Below, one piece after another: positions 16,126 through 24,768 of a stretch of 44,867 bases of DNA. How positions within the stretch are numbered: the first letter of the stretch is position 1; each line of letters opens with the position of its first letter. This DNA is from Bacteroidales bacterium. Its GTDB lineage: Bacteria; Bacteroidota; Bacteroidia; Bacteroidales; UBA932. Location of the stretch: positions 1 to 44,867 of the forward strand of contig JAFRXI010000004.1 of assembly GCA_017437755.1 (NCBI GenBank), given 5' to 3'. The translations under genes were made by a program, and so were the position numbers. The notes beneath the pieces were generated by a model. It worked only from the letters and a program-made list of their open reading frames with translations. It did not search any database and was not told where the DNA came from.

Positions 16126-16139
16126 GGGCTGTGGAGCCC
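16126..16139 (+). terminator. Possible weak terminator after the M23/LysM gene
   Basis: GGGCT-GTGG-AGCCC can form a 5-bp hairpin five bases after the stop codon. A T-rich stretch (CTTCTTTT) comes only about 20 bases later, so this is a weak candidate. The rest of the gap to 16278 shows nothing I recognise. Confidence 0.3.
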
Positions 16140-16278
16140 AAGTGCTTGTCAAACAGCTTCTTTTAATATCAAGTGAATCAATCAGTTAAACTCCATCCCT
16201 CAGTGTAATCACCACCGCTCGTACGGAGCCGCATTCCAGCGGAAGCATCCATAAAAGTCGGACAAATCCGAATCGTTC

Positions 16279-17562
16279 CTATTCTGGTTGGATCACTTTC
16301 GCCGAGAAGGTAGTCGCATTGAACTGGAAGCCTTGGACATACTGGAAGATTTCGGGCTCTTTCTGGTCGGGAGCGGCCTCCCGAACGAAACTGCAATTGT
16401 CAAAGGTGAAGTTCTGGAGCGGATTCGCTTCCCGGCCGTGGAAGACGGGGAAATGTTTCCCCTTCGCATGGACGTTGGAGAAATGGATGTTCCGTACGGC
16501 CTCGATCCGGGCCTTCTCCCCCATGATTGAGACGATGGGCTTTCCATAGATGCCGTCCATCACGATGTTCGAGAAGAGCATGTCCTCGACCAGCGAATCT
16601 TCCCGTCCGAAGTCATGGTTCCGCGGATACGGGGAATTGGGCAGTGTGAAGCCGATTCCGTCGCGCGATTCCGTAATGACAAGGTTGGAGAAGGTACAGT
16701 TCCGCATGACTCCGTCGTCGCTGTACCCGATGCGGATACCGTAGCAGCGGGAGCGCAGGACGCAGTTGGTGACCGTGACCCGTTCCATCGGCTTGTTCTC
16801 CTTGAGCGATCGGCTGTTGGCGCGGATGATGATGCTGTCGTCCCCGGTCTGGATGTGGCAGTCGGAAACGGTCACGTCCCGGGAGCAGTTGAGGTGGATG
16901 CCGTCGTTGTTGGGATACGAAAGGTCAGCCAGGATCTGCAAGCCCCGGATTGTGACGCGGTCGCAGTCATGGATCCAGTAGCTCCAGCCCGAAGGCTGGT
17001 TGGTCATGGTCACATCCTCGAGCAGGACATCCTTGCATCCGGCAAAAAAGACCACCCGCGGTAGCGTCTTCTCATTGGGATATTTCCGTTTATAGGGCCA
17101 TCCGCCCGCATTGGTCGGCTTGTCCACTTTCTCGATGTGGTATGTACCGTTCCCGTCGATGACCCCGCGACCCGTGATGGAGATCCGCTCCGCCTCGTCG
17201 GCAAAGATAAGGCAGGCGTTCCGGTTGCCCCGGGGCAGGTTTTCGCTGTTGACATGCTTGACGTCCTTCCAGTCCGGATAGTCTTGGATATCCGGGGAAG
17301 CAAGGAGCTTCGCCGTTCCGTCGATGTGGAGATCGACTCCGTCCTTGAGCCGGACCGGGCCGGTCAGATAAACCCCGTCCGTCAGGACAACCCGGCCGCC
17401 TCCCGCCTTCGTACAGGCGTCGATCGCCTTCTGGATAGCCTCCGTATTCATTTTGATGCCGTCACCCTTGGCGCCGAACTTACGGACGTCGAAATCCGCC
17501 GCGTGAAGGGACGCAGCAGAAATGATCAGGCAAAAGAGAATGGCTGTAATCCTTGGTTTCAT
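16279..17562 (-). CDS. GH28-like (polygalacturonase-type) beta-helix protein
   Basis: A 427-aa secreted right-handed beta-helix protein (signal peptide to about residue 21) related to glycoside hydrolase family 28. The N-terminal DVRKFGAKGDG segment is typical. The NND (218-220) and GDD (240-242) acid motifs are present. At the place of the usual GHG motif it reads CYGIRIGY (273-280), without His, and I find no RIK tripeptide, so activity may differ from classic polygalacturonase. Codon use is unlike its neighbours: 26 of 27 Arg codons are CGN and I read no ATA, whereas flanking genes use AGG and ATA freely. The ATG at 17562 follows the transporter stop by 16 bases, suggesting co-transcription. 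Confidence 0.83.
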   Translation of the reverse strand: MKPRITAILFCLIISAASLHAADFDVRKFGAKGDGIKMNTEAIQKAIDACTKAGGGRVVLTDGVYLTGPVRLKDGVDLHIDGTAKLLASPDIQDYPDWKDVKHVNSENLPRGNRNACLIFADEAERISITGRGVIDGNGTYHIEKVDKPTNAGGWPYKRKYPNEKTLPRVVFFAGCKDVLLEDVTMTNQPSGWSYWIHDCDRVTIRGLQILADLSYPNNDGIHLNCSRDVTVSDCHIQTGDDSIIIRANSRSLKENKPMERVTVTNCVLRSRCYGIRIGYSDDGVMRNCTFSNLVITESRDGIGFTLPNSPYPRNHDFGREDSLVEDMLFSNIVMDGIYGKPIVSIMGEKARIEAVRNIHFSNVHAKGKHFPVFHGREANPLQNFTFDNCSFVREAAPDQKEPEIFQYVQGFQFNATTFSAKVIQPE

Positions 17563-17578
17563 GGTCAAGCGCCAAAAC

Positions 17579-19027
17579 TCAGCTGAACGGGAATATCTTG
17601 GTAAGCCAGAAGTATCCCAGGATGAAGCCGATGAAGCCGATTATAAGGCCCACCTTCGTCATGTCCCTGGTCTCCACCATCCCGGTTGCCGAAGCAATTG
17701 CATTGGGAGGAGTTGAAATGGGGAACAGCATGGCTATGGAGGCGCACACCGCAATGAATACTATCATTGCCTGGGTGCCGCCCATCGCCAGGAACTGGGC
17801 GTTGTTTGCGGCGGCGGGATCGGCCATGCCGCTGGCCACCACGATGAGGATAGGGATGAGGAGGGCCGCAGTGGCGGAGTTGGAGATGAAGTTGGAGAGC
17901 AGGTAGCATACGAGACCCGCAACTAAAAGCACCACCCAAACCTTCATGCTTCCGAACGGGATGGCCTGGATGAGTACCTTGGCAAGGCCGGTGTCCTGCA
18001 GGCAGTAGCCAAGGCAGAAGCCGCCGGCGACGAGCCAAAGCACGTTCCAGTTGATTTCCTTTATCTCCTCCTTGCCAAAGAGCCCGGTGGCGGTGAATAC
18101 GCCAAGCGGGATCATGGCCACGATATTGGAGTTGATATGGGTGATCTGCTCGGTTGCCCAGAGGAGGATGGTCCCCACGAAGGTGACCCATACCACGTAG
18201 AGTTTCCAGTCTTTCTTCTTGTTGCTCTGCGGAATCTCAAGGACCAGTTTCTTGGTCTTGAAGGGGAAGAACAGCCTGAGGATGATCCAGGCGAGGAGGA
18301 TCATTATGATTACGTAAGGGATCATGTGAACGCACCACTCGCCAAAGGAAATGTCGATTCCGGCCTGCTCGAGCGCACCCTTTGCGGTGGCGTTGGGAGG
18401 CGTTCCGATGGGCGTTCCGATGCCGCCGAGGTTGGCTGCCACTGGGATGGACAGCGCAAGTCCGACCTTGCCCTTGTCATCGGCCGGGAGCTTGGAAAGC
18501 ACCGGAGTGAGGAGGGCGAGCATCATGGCCGCGGTAGCGGTGTTGGACATGAACATGGAGAATACTGAAATCATCAGCAGGAAGCCCAGGAGGACGATTT
18601 CAGGCTTGGTGCCGAAGAGTTTCAGCAGGGCCCTTGCGAGGGTGACGTCAAGACCGTACTTCTCCGCCATGATGGCGAGGACGAAACCGCCCAGGAAGAG
18701 CATGACCACAGGGTCGGCCATCGACGACATGATCCTGGCGTAAGGCACGAGGCTGCCGTACTGCGGATCGCAGAACAGGCCGATTCCCTTGTTGGATACT
18801 GTCAGAAGTGAAATGACAATGACAAGCAGCGAGGTAGACCAGTTTGGGATGATCTCGAATATCCACATGAGGGCAGCGAAGACGAAGAGTGCTATAACCC
18901 TCTGCTGTACTACTGTCAGGGCGTCTATTCCAAAGAAACTCGTGGGGACGGCCCAGAGGAAGATTGTGATAATCAACACTATGGGAAGATAGACACAATA
19001 CTTCAGGTTTAGTTTGCTATTAGCCAT
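17579..19027 (-). CDS. DASS/SLC13-type sodium:anion (dicarboxylate) symporter
   Basis: A 482-aa inner-membrane transporter of the divalent anion:sodium symporter family, which takes up succinate, malate, fumarate, citrate or sulfate. It has around 11-12 hydrophobic segments. The two signature SNT-type stretches are visible: FMSNTATAAMML with GTPPNA in the first half, and NFISNSATAALLIP with STPPNAIA in the second. I used the ATG at 19027 (MANSKLN); the longer frame reaches back through the promoter into the divergent gene. A -7 box lies 41 bases upstream. It is divergent from an outer-membrane barrel and followed by the GH28-like gene. A role in dicarboxylate uptake is the best guess. Confidence 0.9.
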   Translation of the reverse strand: MANSKLNLKYCVYLPIVLIITIFLWAVPTSFFGIDALTVVQQRVIALFVFAALMWIFEIIPNWSTSLLVIVISLLTVSNKGIGLFCDPQYGSLVPYARIMSSMADPVVMLFLGGFVLAIMAEKYGLDVTLARALLKLFGTKPEIVLLGFLLMISVFSMFMSNTATAAMMLALLTPVLSKLPADDKGKVGLALSIPVAANLGGIGTPIGTPPNATAKGALEQAGIDISFGEWCVHMIPYVIIMILLAWIILRLFFPFKTKKLVLEIPQSNKKKDWKLYVVWVTFVGTILLWATEQITHINSNIVAMIPLGVFTATGLFGKEEIKEINWNVLWLVAGGFCLGYCLQDTGLAKVLIQAIPFGSMKVWVVLLVAGLVCYLLSNFISNSATAALLIPILIVVASGMADPAAANNAQFLAMGGTQAMIVFIAVCASIAMLFPISTPPNAIASATGMVETRDMTKVGLIIGFIGFILGYFWLTKIFPFS

Positions 19028-19068
19028 TATTGGTTTGATAAAATAAGTCTGTGGTGTTAAAAGCGGCG

Positions 19069-19076
19069 CAAATTTA
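19069..19076 (-). promoter_or_regulatory. -7 box of the DASS symporter gene
   Basis: TAAATTTG on the minus strand, 41 bases ahead of the start at 19027. A TTTC about 19 bp upstream could serve as an imperfect -33 element. Confidence 0.55.
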
Positions 19077-19107
19077 AGCATATTTTCTTTATTAGAAAAT
19101 AAAACGT

Positions 19108-19115
19108 TAACTTTG
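19108..19115 (+). promoter_or_regulatory. -7 box of the outer-membrane barrel gene
   Basis: TAACTTTG on the plus strand, 26 bases ahead of the ATG at 19142. The opposite -7 box lies 31 bases away, so the transporter and barrel genes have back-to-back promoters. Confidence 0.58.
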
Positions 19116-19141
19116 CTGCACTTGAGTAAAACCAAAACCAG

Positions 19142-20491
19142 ATGAAAAAGTTTTTTTTGGCGATGGCCGCAATGATGGCCCTCGTTTCCATGACAGCCTC
19201 GGCGGCAGGACGTGAGACCAAACAGGCAATCAAGGAAGAAATACAGTATCATTTCAAGCCTTACGGCTTTATCCGTAGCTACGCCTTCTTTGACTCAAGG
19301 GCAACCAAATCCCTTGCTGAAGACATGTTCTTCTTCATTCCCCTGGACGAGGACAAGACCGGTACCGGAGGGGCGTCGAATTCTGTCCCTTCCTGGAACT
19401 TCCAGGCCATCTCCACCCGCCTGGGACTCGATATCCTGGGGTACAAGATAGGAAACACTTCCATAACCGGAAAGATTGAAAGCGATTTCTACTGCCTCAA
19501 CAGCAGCGGCAACACCGGAACCTTCAGGATGAGGCAAGCCTTCGTAAAACTCGGCTGGGCCGAACTAGGGAAAAAAGGCACCACCAACCTGGACCTCCTT
19601 ATCGGCCAGACCTGGCACCCCATGGCAGCGGACCTGGTGCACGGAATCAACCTTGAAACCGGAGCCCCGTTCTCACCGTTCAACCGCAGCGCCCAGATCC
19701 AGTTCAACGCATCCTTCGGCTCCCACGTAACCCTCACTGCTGCAGCCATTTCCCACCTGCAGTACCGCAGTGCCGGCCCTGCCGGAGCCTCCAACAAATA
19801 CATGAGGCACGGACTCCCGGAGTTCTACGCCGGTTTTTCAGCCAAGGCTGAAGGCTTCATCGGAAGGGTTGGCGTTTCCATAATGAACATCCGCCCCCAG
19901 TACGGTTATGCCCTACTCACCGGTCCGGAAGGAGCAAGAACCGTCAAGTATACCGACTGGCTAACCGAGATCAGTCCCTTCGCCTTTGCCCAGTACACCA
20001 AGGGTTCCTTCCAGCTCAAGGCAAAGACTATCCTGGCTCAGGGCGGAGAATGGATGCAGCTCAATGGCGGCTATGCAGTAACCGGTGTCATGGATGACGG
20101 GGCTTCCATGGAATACACCCCCATAAACTCCTCTGTGTCATTCATTTCCGCACAGTACGGAAAGAAACTTCAGGTCCTCGGTATGGTGGGCTATCATCGG
20201 AACCTGGGAACTTCCAAGGATATTATCGAGTTGACAGATCCTGAGGCCAATTATCTTGTTGCAAAAGGCTACTCCAACATCTTCTTCAGCGGCAACGGCT
20301 TCAAGAATATCAGGCAGATGGTCCGCTTCACCCCCACCCTGCTATACAACTTTGGCAGGATGCAGTTCGGTCTGGAGTATGACTATACCATGGTCGAATA
20401 TGGCACGAACCTTACGGCCCGTGCCATCCCTGAAAACACCCACTGGGTGGGCAACCACAGGATCCTGCTCCTCGCGAAGTTCAACCTGTAG
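19142..20491 (+). CDS. Outer-membrane beta-barrel, porin-like (possibly DcaP-like)
   Basis: A 449-aa protein with a cleavable signal peptide (about 1-22, AXA-type ASA). The rest is rich in short amphipathic strands with aromatic girdle residues and ends in a strand (RILLLAKFNL), as outer-membrane barrels do. The opening YGFIRSYAFFDSR and the later IGQTWHPMAADL segment resemble DcaP-type porins, which pass dicarboxylates, but this is by eye only. The divergent neighbour is a DASS symporter, so the pair could move the same anion across both membranes (inference). It converges on gdhA with a 9-base gap. Alternatives: general porin or another OM channel. Confidence 0.75.
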   Translation: MKKFFLAMAAMMALVSMTASAAGRETKQAIKEEIQYHFKPYGFIRSYAFFDSRATKSLAEDMFFFIPLDEDKTGTGGASNSVPSWNFQAISTRLGLDILGYKIGNTSITGKIESDFYCLNSSGNTGTFRMRQAFVKLGWAELGKKGTTNLDLLIGQTWHPMAADLVHGINLETGAPFSPFNRSAQIQFNASFGSHVTLTAAAISHLQYRSAGPAGASNKYMRHGLPEFYAGFSAKAEGFIGRVGVSIMNIRPQYGYALLTGPEGARTVKYTDWLTEISPFAFAQYTKGSFQLKAKTILAQGGEWMQLNGGYAVTGVMDDGASMEYTPINSSVSFISAQYGKKLQVLGMVGYHRNLGTSKDIIELTDPEANYLVAKGYSNIFFSGNGFKNIRQMVRFTPTLLYNFGRMQFGLEYDYTMVEYGTNLTARAIPENTHWVGNHRILLLAKFNL

Positions 20492-20500
20492 TCCGGTATC

Positions 20501-21844
20501 CTATATCACCCCTTGTGCGAGCATGGCTTCGGCTACCTTCATGAAGCCGGCCACGTTGGCGCCCTTGACGTAATTGATGTAACCGTCGCTCTGGGTGCCG
20601 TACTTGACGCAGGAAGCGTGGATGGAATCCATGATGGTGTGGAGCTTCTCGTCCACCTCACGCGCGGTCCAGCTGATGTGCATGGCGTTCTGGGTCATCT
20701 CAAGGCCGGAAGTAGCCACGCCGCCGGCGTTCACCGCCTTTCCGGGGGCGAACAGGATGCGGGCTTTCTGGAAAGCCTCGATGGCTCCGGGCTGGCAGCC
20801 CATATTGGAAACCTCGGCGCACAGCCAGGTGCCGTTTGCAAGGAGTTCCTCGGCATCGGCGGCGCTCATCTCGTTCTGGAAGGCGCAAGGAAGGGCGATG
20901 TCGCACTTTACGCTCCAGGCCTTCTTGCCGGGGATGAAAGTGGCATCGGGGAACTTCTGTGCGAACGGGGCCACCACGTCGTTGTTGGAAGCGCGGAGCT
21001 CGAGCATGTAGTCCAGTTTCTCCTTTGTCATGCCTTCAGGATTGTATATGACGCCGTCGGGGCCGGAGATGGCCACTACCCTGGCACCCAGCTGGGTAGC
21101 CTTTGTAGCAGCGCCCCAGGCTACGTTTCCGAAGCCGGAGATGGCGACGGTCTTGCCTTCGAGGGAGAGGTTGGGATCCGTCTCGTGGAGCATGTGCTGG
21201 ACAAAGTAAACGGCGCCGAAGCCGGTTGCTTCGGGGCGTATGAGGGAACCGCCGAACTGCAGGCCCTTTCCGGTAAGCACGCCGTTGTGCTCGCGGGTGA
21301 GTTTCTTGTACATTCCCTCGAGGAAGCCTATCTCGCGGCCGCCCACGCCGATGTCACCGGCGGGGACGTCCATGTCGGGACCGATGTTGCGCCACAGTTC
21401 AAGCATGAAAGCCTGGCAGAAACGCATGATCTCGGCGTCGGACTTGCCCTTGGGGTTGAAGTCGGAGCCGCCCTTGCCGCCGCCCATCGGAAGGGTGGTG
21501 AGGCTGTTCTTGAAGGTCTGCTCAAAGCCGAGGAACTTCAGTATGGAAAGGTTTACCGAGGGATGGAAACGGAGGCCTCCCTTGTACGGGCCTATTGCAT
21601 TGTTGAACTGGACACGGTATCCGGTATTGACCTGGATGTCACCCTCGTCATCGACCCATGTGACCTTGAAGGTGAAGATGCGGTCGGGCTCCACAAGCCT
21701 CTCCACTATCCTCGCCGCCTCGAATTCAGGATGCTGGTTGTAAACGTCTTCAATTGATTCAAGAACTTCACGGACAGCCTGGAGGAATTCCTTCTGGTCG
21801 CCGTATTTAGCCTGCAGGGAGGCCATTATTTCGGTTGTTCTCAT
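20501..21844 (-). CDS. gdhA: Glutamate dehydrogenase (hexameric, NADP-type)
   Basis: A 447-aa enzyme that interconverts 2-oxoglutarate plus ammonium and glutamate. Active-site lysines are present at 88 (GPYKGG), 112 and 124 (GGGKGG), and the Rossmann segment AISGFGNVAWGAATKA follows. The length fits the hexameric 50-kDa class; NADP preference is assumed from close similarity to assimilatory enzymes, not proved. The gene lies 30 bases after korB on the same strand, with no promoter evident between them, so 2-oxoglutarate made by KorAB could pass directly to glutamate. Confidence 0.96.
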   Translation of the reverse strand: MRTTEIMASLQAKYGDQKEFLQAVREVLESIEDVYNQHPEFEAARIVERLVEPDRIFTFKVTWVDDEGDIQVNTGYRVQFNNAIGPYKGGLRFHPSVNLSILKFLGFEQTFKNSLTTLPMGGGKGGSDFNPKGKSDAEIMRFCQAFMLELWRNIGPDMDVPAGDIGVGGREIGFLEGMYKKLTREHNGVLTGKGLQFGGSLIRPEATGFGAVYFVQHMLHETDPNLSLEGKTVAISGFGNVAWGAATKATQLGARVVAISGPDGVIYNPEGMTKEKLDYMLELRASNNDVVAPFAQKFPDATFIPGKKAWSVKCDIALPCAFQNEMSAADAEELLANGTWLCAEVSNMGCQPGAIEAFQKARILFAPGKAVNAGGVATSGLEMTQNAMHISWTAREVDEKLHTIMDSIHASCVKYGTQSDGYINYVKGANVAGFMKVAEAMLAQGVI

Positions 21845-21874
21845 GATGTAATGTTATATGTTATGTAGTTGGTT

Positions 21875-22897
21875 TCATTTTACTTCCCATACGCTGCCGC
21901 TGCGGAGAAGGTCGTCCATGGAGTGGATCCGGGCCTTGGCCGAAACCTGCTCCATCTGGTCCACCAGGGCCTTGTCGTATGTAACGCTCTCCACGTTCCG
22001 GATGATTCCCAGTGCCACAGGCATGTCGGGATACGCCATCTCTGCGAGCATGGTATGGAGACCTGCGTCGGGGCTGGTGGCATCATGGACAAGGATATCA
22101 TCCATGGTGATTCCGTCCTCGCCGATGGTAACCGCCTTGAGATGGCGACCGTCCAGGATAAGGCCCCTGTTCCGGTCCTTGCCGAATATCATCTTCTCCC
22201 CGTGACGCAGGACGATGGTCCTGTCTTCCTTCACTGACCGGTCAGATATCTCAGTGTGCGATCCGTTATTGAAAATCACGCAGTTGGTGAGCATTTCCAT
22301 GACCGAGGTGCCCTTGTGCATCGCTGCAGCCACCATTATCTCCCCGTTGAGCTTGAGTTCAGTGTCGATGCTCCTGGCAAAGAAATTTCCCTTTGCGCCA
22401 AGTGCAAGCGAGCCGGGATTGAAGGGATGTTCCACAGTGCCGTAAGGCGACGTCTTGGTAATCATCCCGAACTTGGACGTGGGAGAATACTGGCCCTTGG
22501 TGAGACCGTAAATGCGGTTGTTGAAGAGGATTACGTTGATGTCGATGTTCCTCCTGATGGCGTGGATGAAATGGTTTCCGCCTATTGCGAGGGCATCGCC
22601 GTCACCGCTGGCGACCCAGATGCAGAGCGAGGGGTTCGCCACCTTTATACCGGTAGCGACAGCCAGGGCGCGACCGTGAATGCTGTGGAAACCGTAGGTG
22701 TTCATATAATACGGAAGCCTGGAAGAGCAACCGATCCCGGATACCACTACGAACTGTTCCCGGGTCTTTCCCAGGGAGGCGCTTACTTCGGGCAATGCCC
22801 TCTGGAGGGCCGCCAGGATTGCATGGTCGCCGCAACCGGGGCACCAGCGTACCTCCTGGTCGCTCTTGAAATCCTTGAAAGTATATACTTCTGCCAT
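21875..22897 (-). CDS. korB: 2-oxoglutarate:ferredoxin oxidoreductase, beta subunit
   Basis: A 340-aa thiamine-diphosphate-binding subunit of the 2-oxoacid:ferredoxin oxidoreductase family. Cys19 and Cys22 (CPGCGDH), the Cys of GIGCSS and a later Cys (TNCVIFN) can bind the 4Fe-4S cluster. The ThDP motif runs from GDGDALAIGG to the NN pair about 25 residues on. With KorA it forms an enzyme converting 2-oxoglutarate, CoA and ferredoxin to succinyl-CoA, CO2 and reduced ferredoxin, in either direction. It starts 2 bases after korA, and gdhA follows. Substrate choice (2-oxoglutarate over pyruvate) is inferred from the two-subunit arrangement and the gdhA link. Confidence 0.92.
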   Translation of the reverse strand: MAEVYTFKDFKSDQEVRWCPGCGDHAILAALQRALPEVSASLGKTREQFVVVSGIGCSSRLPYYMNTYGFHSIHGRALAVATGIKVANPSLCIWVASGDGDALAIGGNHFIHAIRRNIDINVILFNNRIYGLTKGQYSPTSKFGMITKTSPYGTVEHPFNPGSLALGAKGNFFARSIDTELKLNGEIMVAAAMHKGTSVMEMLTNCVIFNNGSHTEISDRSVKEDRTIVLRHGEKMIFGKDRNRGLILDGRHLKAVTIGEDGITMDDILVHDATSPDAGLHTMLAEMAYPDMPVALGIIRNVESVTYDKALVDQMEQVSAKARIHSMDDLLRSGSVWEVK

Positions 22898-22899
22898 CG

Positions 22900-24741
22900 C
22901 TATGCCTCCTTTAAAGCTTTTTCAATTGCCTCCAATATTTCCTGAACCAGGAACGGCTGGCCCTGTACCTTGTTGCACTGCAGGTACTTGAACTCAGGGA
23001 AACTGTTCCTGAGCCATCCGGCGAAATGCCCGCTGTTAAGTTCGCATACTAGGACCTTGTCGAATCCGGAAAGGACCGCGCCGGTATTGTCCGGTAGCGG
23101 GTTTATGTAGTCAAAGTGGGCAAAGCTTACTTCCAGGCCCTTTTCCCAGGCCTCTTCAACGGCGGAAAGGATGTGACCGAAGGTGCCGCCCCAGCCTACC
23201 ACCAGGAGTTTTCCCTTTTCCGGGCCCTTCACCTCCAGCGGAGGTATTACGGATGCTATCCGGCGGATCTTCTCCGCCCTCTCCCGTACCATGGTCTCAT
23301 GGACCTGGGGGTCGGAGGAAAGCACCCCGTTATGGTCCTTCTCAAGGCCGCCCACGCGGTGTTCAAAGCCTTTCTGTCCGGGGATGGCCCATTCCCTGAC
23401 GAGGGTCTGCGGGTCCCTTTGGAAGGGCTTGAAACCGCCTTCTGCACTCTTTGCAAACGGGGGCCTGATCTCAGGATAATCAGCCATTGAAGGAATCCTC
23501 CACGGTTCGGAACCGTTCCCCAGGAAGCCTTCCGACGCAACCACCACGGGGACCATGTGCTCCAGTGCAATTTTGGCGGCATCGAATGCCGCATCGAAGC
23601 AGTGGGCCGGTGAATGCGGCGCCACCACTACCACGGGGCATTCCCCGTTACGGCCATACAGGATCTGGTTCAGGTCGGTCTGTTCGGTCTTGGTGGGGAT
23701 TCCGGTTGAAGGACCCGCCCTCTGGACATCCACCACCACCAGCGGCAGTTCGGTCATCACGGCAAGTCCCAGGGCCTCGCTCTTGAGCGAGAGTCCGGGG
23801 CCCGAAGTGGTTGTGACCGCAAGGTTCCCGGCATAGGCCGCACCTATTGCGGTGCAAATTCCGGCAATCTCGTCCTCGGCCTGCATGGTCTTGACGTTCA
23901 AATATTTATGCAAGGCAAGCTCCTCCAGGATCGCAGTAGCCGGGGTTATGGGATATGAACCGCAGAAAAGCGGAAGACCCGCCTTCCCGGCCGCGGCCAT
24001 AAGTCCCCAGGCCGTAGCCTGGTTGCCGGTTATGTTCCGGTAGAGGCCCTTCTCCAGCCGAGCCGGCGCCACATGGTAGGTATTGGCCACCATCTGAAGG
24101 TTGGCGGCATAGTTGAAACCGTCGGAAAGGACCTTCTTGTTGGGCTCCACCATCTCTGGGTGCTTCTTGCCGAACTTGCCCTCGATATATCCGAAAAGAT
24201 ACTCGAGAGGGCGGTCGAAAATGAAGCAGGCCATGCCCAGGACGAACATGTTGCGGCACTTGTCCACCGATTTCTTGTCGAGCCCGCTGTCCGCAAGGCT
24301 GGCGGCGGTCAGTTCCGAAATGGGAACGACGAGTATGTCCCTGTCGGAAATGCCCAGTTCGTCAAACGGATTCTCCTTGAAACCGGCCTTGAGAAGGCTC
24401 TGGTCGTCAAAGGCATCCTGGTTTACAAGCACGGTTGCAGTCCTCTTGAGCCATTTTGCATTGGCCTTGAGGGCTGCAGGATTCATGGCGATGAGCATGT
24501 CGCAGAAATCGCCGGGGGTATTTACGTCAGTGCTGCCGATATGGACCTGGAAACCGGATACTCCGGATACCGTTCCTTTTGGGGCCCTGATCTCGGCAGG
24601 GAAGTCGGGGAAGGTGGAAAGGGAGTTGCCGTAGACCGCTGACATGGATGCAAAAAGAGATCCGGTGAGCTGCATTCCATCTCCCGAATCTCCTGCAAAC
24701 CTTATGACAACATCTTTGGCGTCAATGACTCTATGTTGCAT
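22900..24741 (-). CDS. korA: 2-oxoglutarate:ferredoxin oxidoreductase, fused gamma-alpha subunit
   Basis: A 613-aa fusion. Residues 1 to about 190 are the gamma domain (FAGDSGDGMQLTG), and from about 215 is the alpha (pyrimidine-binding) domain with GSYPITPATAILEE and QRAGPSTGIPTKTEQTDL. This gamma-alpha fusion is typical of KorA. It pairs with KorB encoded 2 bases downstream. The gene sits 27 bases after the skp gene with no promoter visible in the gap, so central carbon metabolism is tied to an outer-membrane biogenesis operon here. Confidence 0.94.
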   Translation of the reverse strand: MQHRVIDAKDVVIRFAGDSGDGMQLTGSLFASMSAVYGNSLSTFPDFPAEIRAPKGTVSGVSGFQVHIGSTDVNTPGDFCDMLIAMNPAALKANAKWLKRTATVLVNQDAFDDQSLLKAGFKENPFDELGISDRDILVVPISELTAASLADSGLDKKSVDKCRNMFVLGMACFIFDRPLEYLFGYIEGKFGKKHPEMVEPNKKVLSDGFNYAANLQMVANTYHVAPARLEKGLYRNITGNQATAWGLMAAAGKAGLPLFCGSYPITPATAILEELALHKYLNVKTMQAEDEIAGICTAIGAAYAGNLAVTTTSGPGLSLKSEALGLAVMTELPLVVVDVQRAGPSTGIPTKTEQTDLNQILYGRNGECPVVVVAPHSPAHCFDAAFDAAKIALEHMVPVVVASEGFLGNGSEPWRIPSMADYPEIRPPFAKSAEGGFKPFQRDPQTLVREWAIPGQKGFEHRVGGLEKDHNGVLSSDPQVHETMVRERAEKIRRIASVIPPLEVKGPEKGKLLVVGWGGTFGHILSAVEEAWEKGLEVSFAHFDYINPLPDNTGAVLSGFDKVLVCELNSGHFAGWLRNSFPEFKYLQCNKVQGQPFLVQEILEAIEKALKEA

Positions 24742-24768
24742 AAATCTGTTTGGAAATATTTCTCCTGC

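Noticed and set aside
19028-19252. Longer N-terminus of the DASS symporter
   Set aside because: It would run through the divergent promoter region and the start of the barrel gene; MANSKLN at 19027 directly precedes the first membrane helix.
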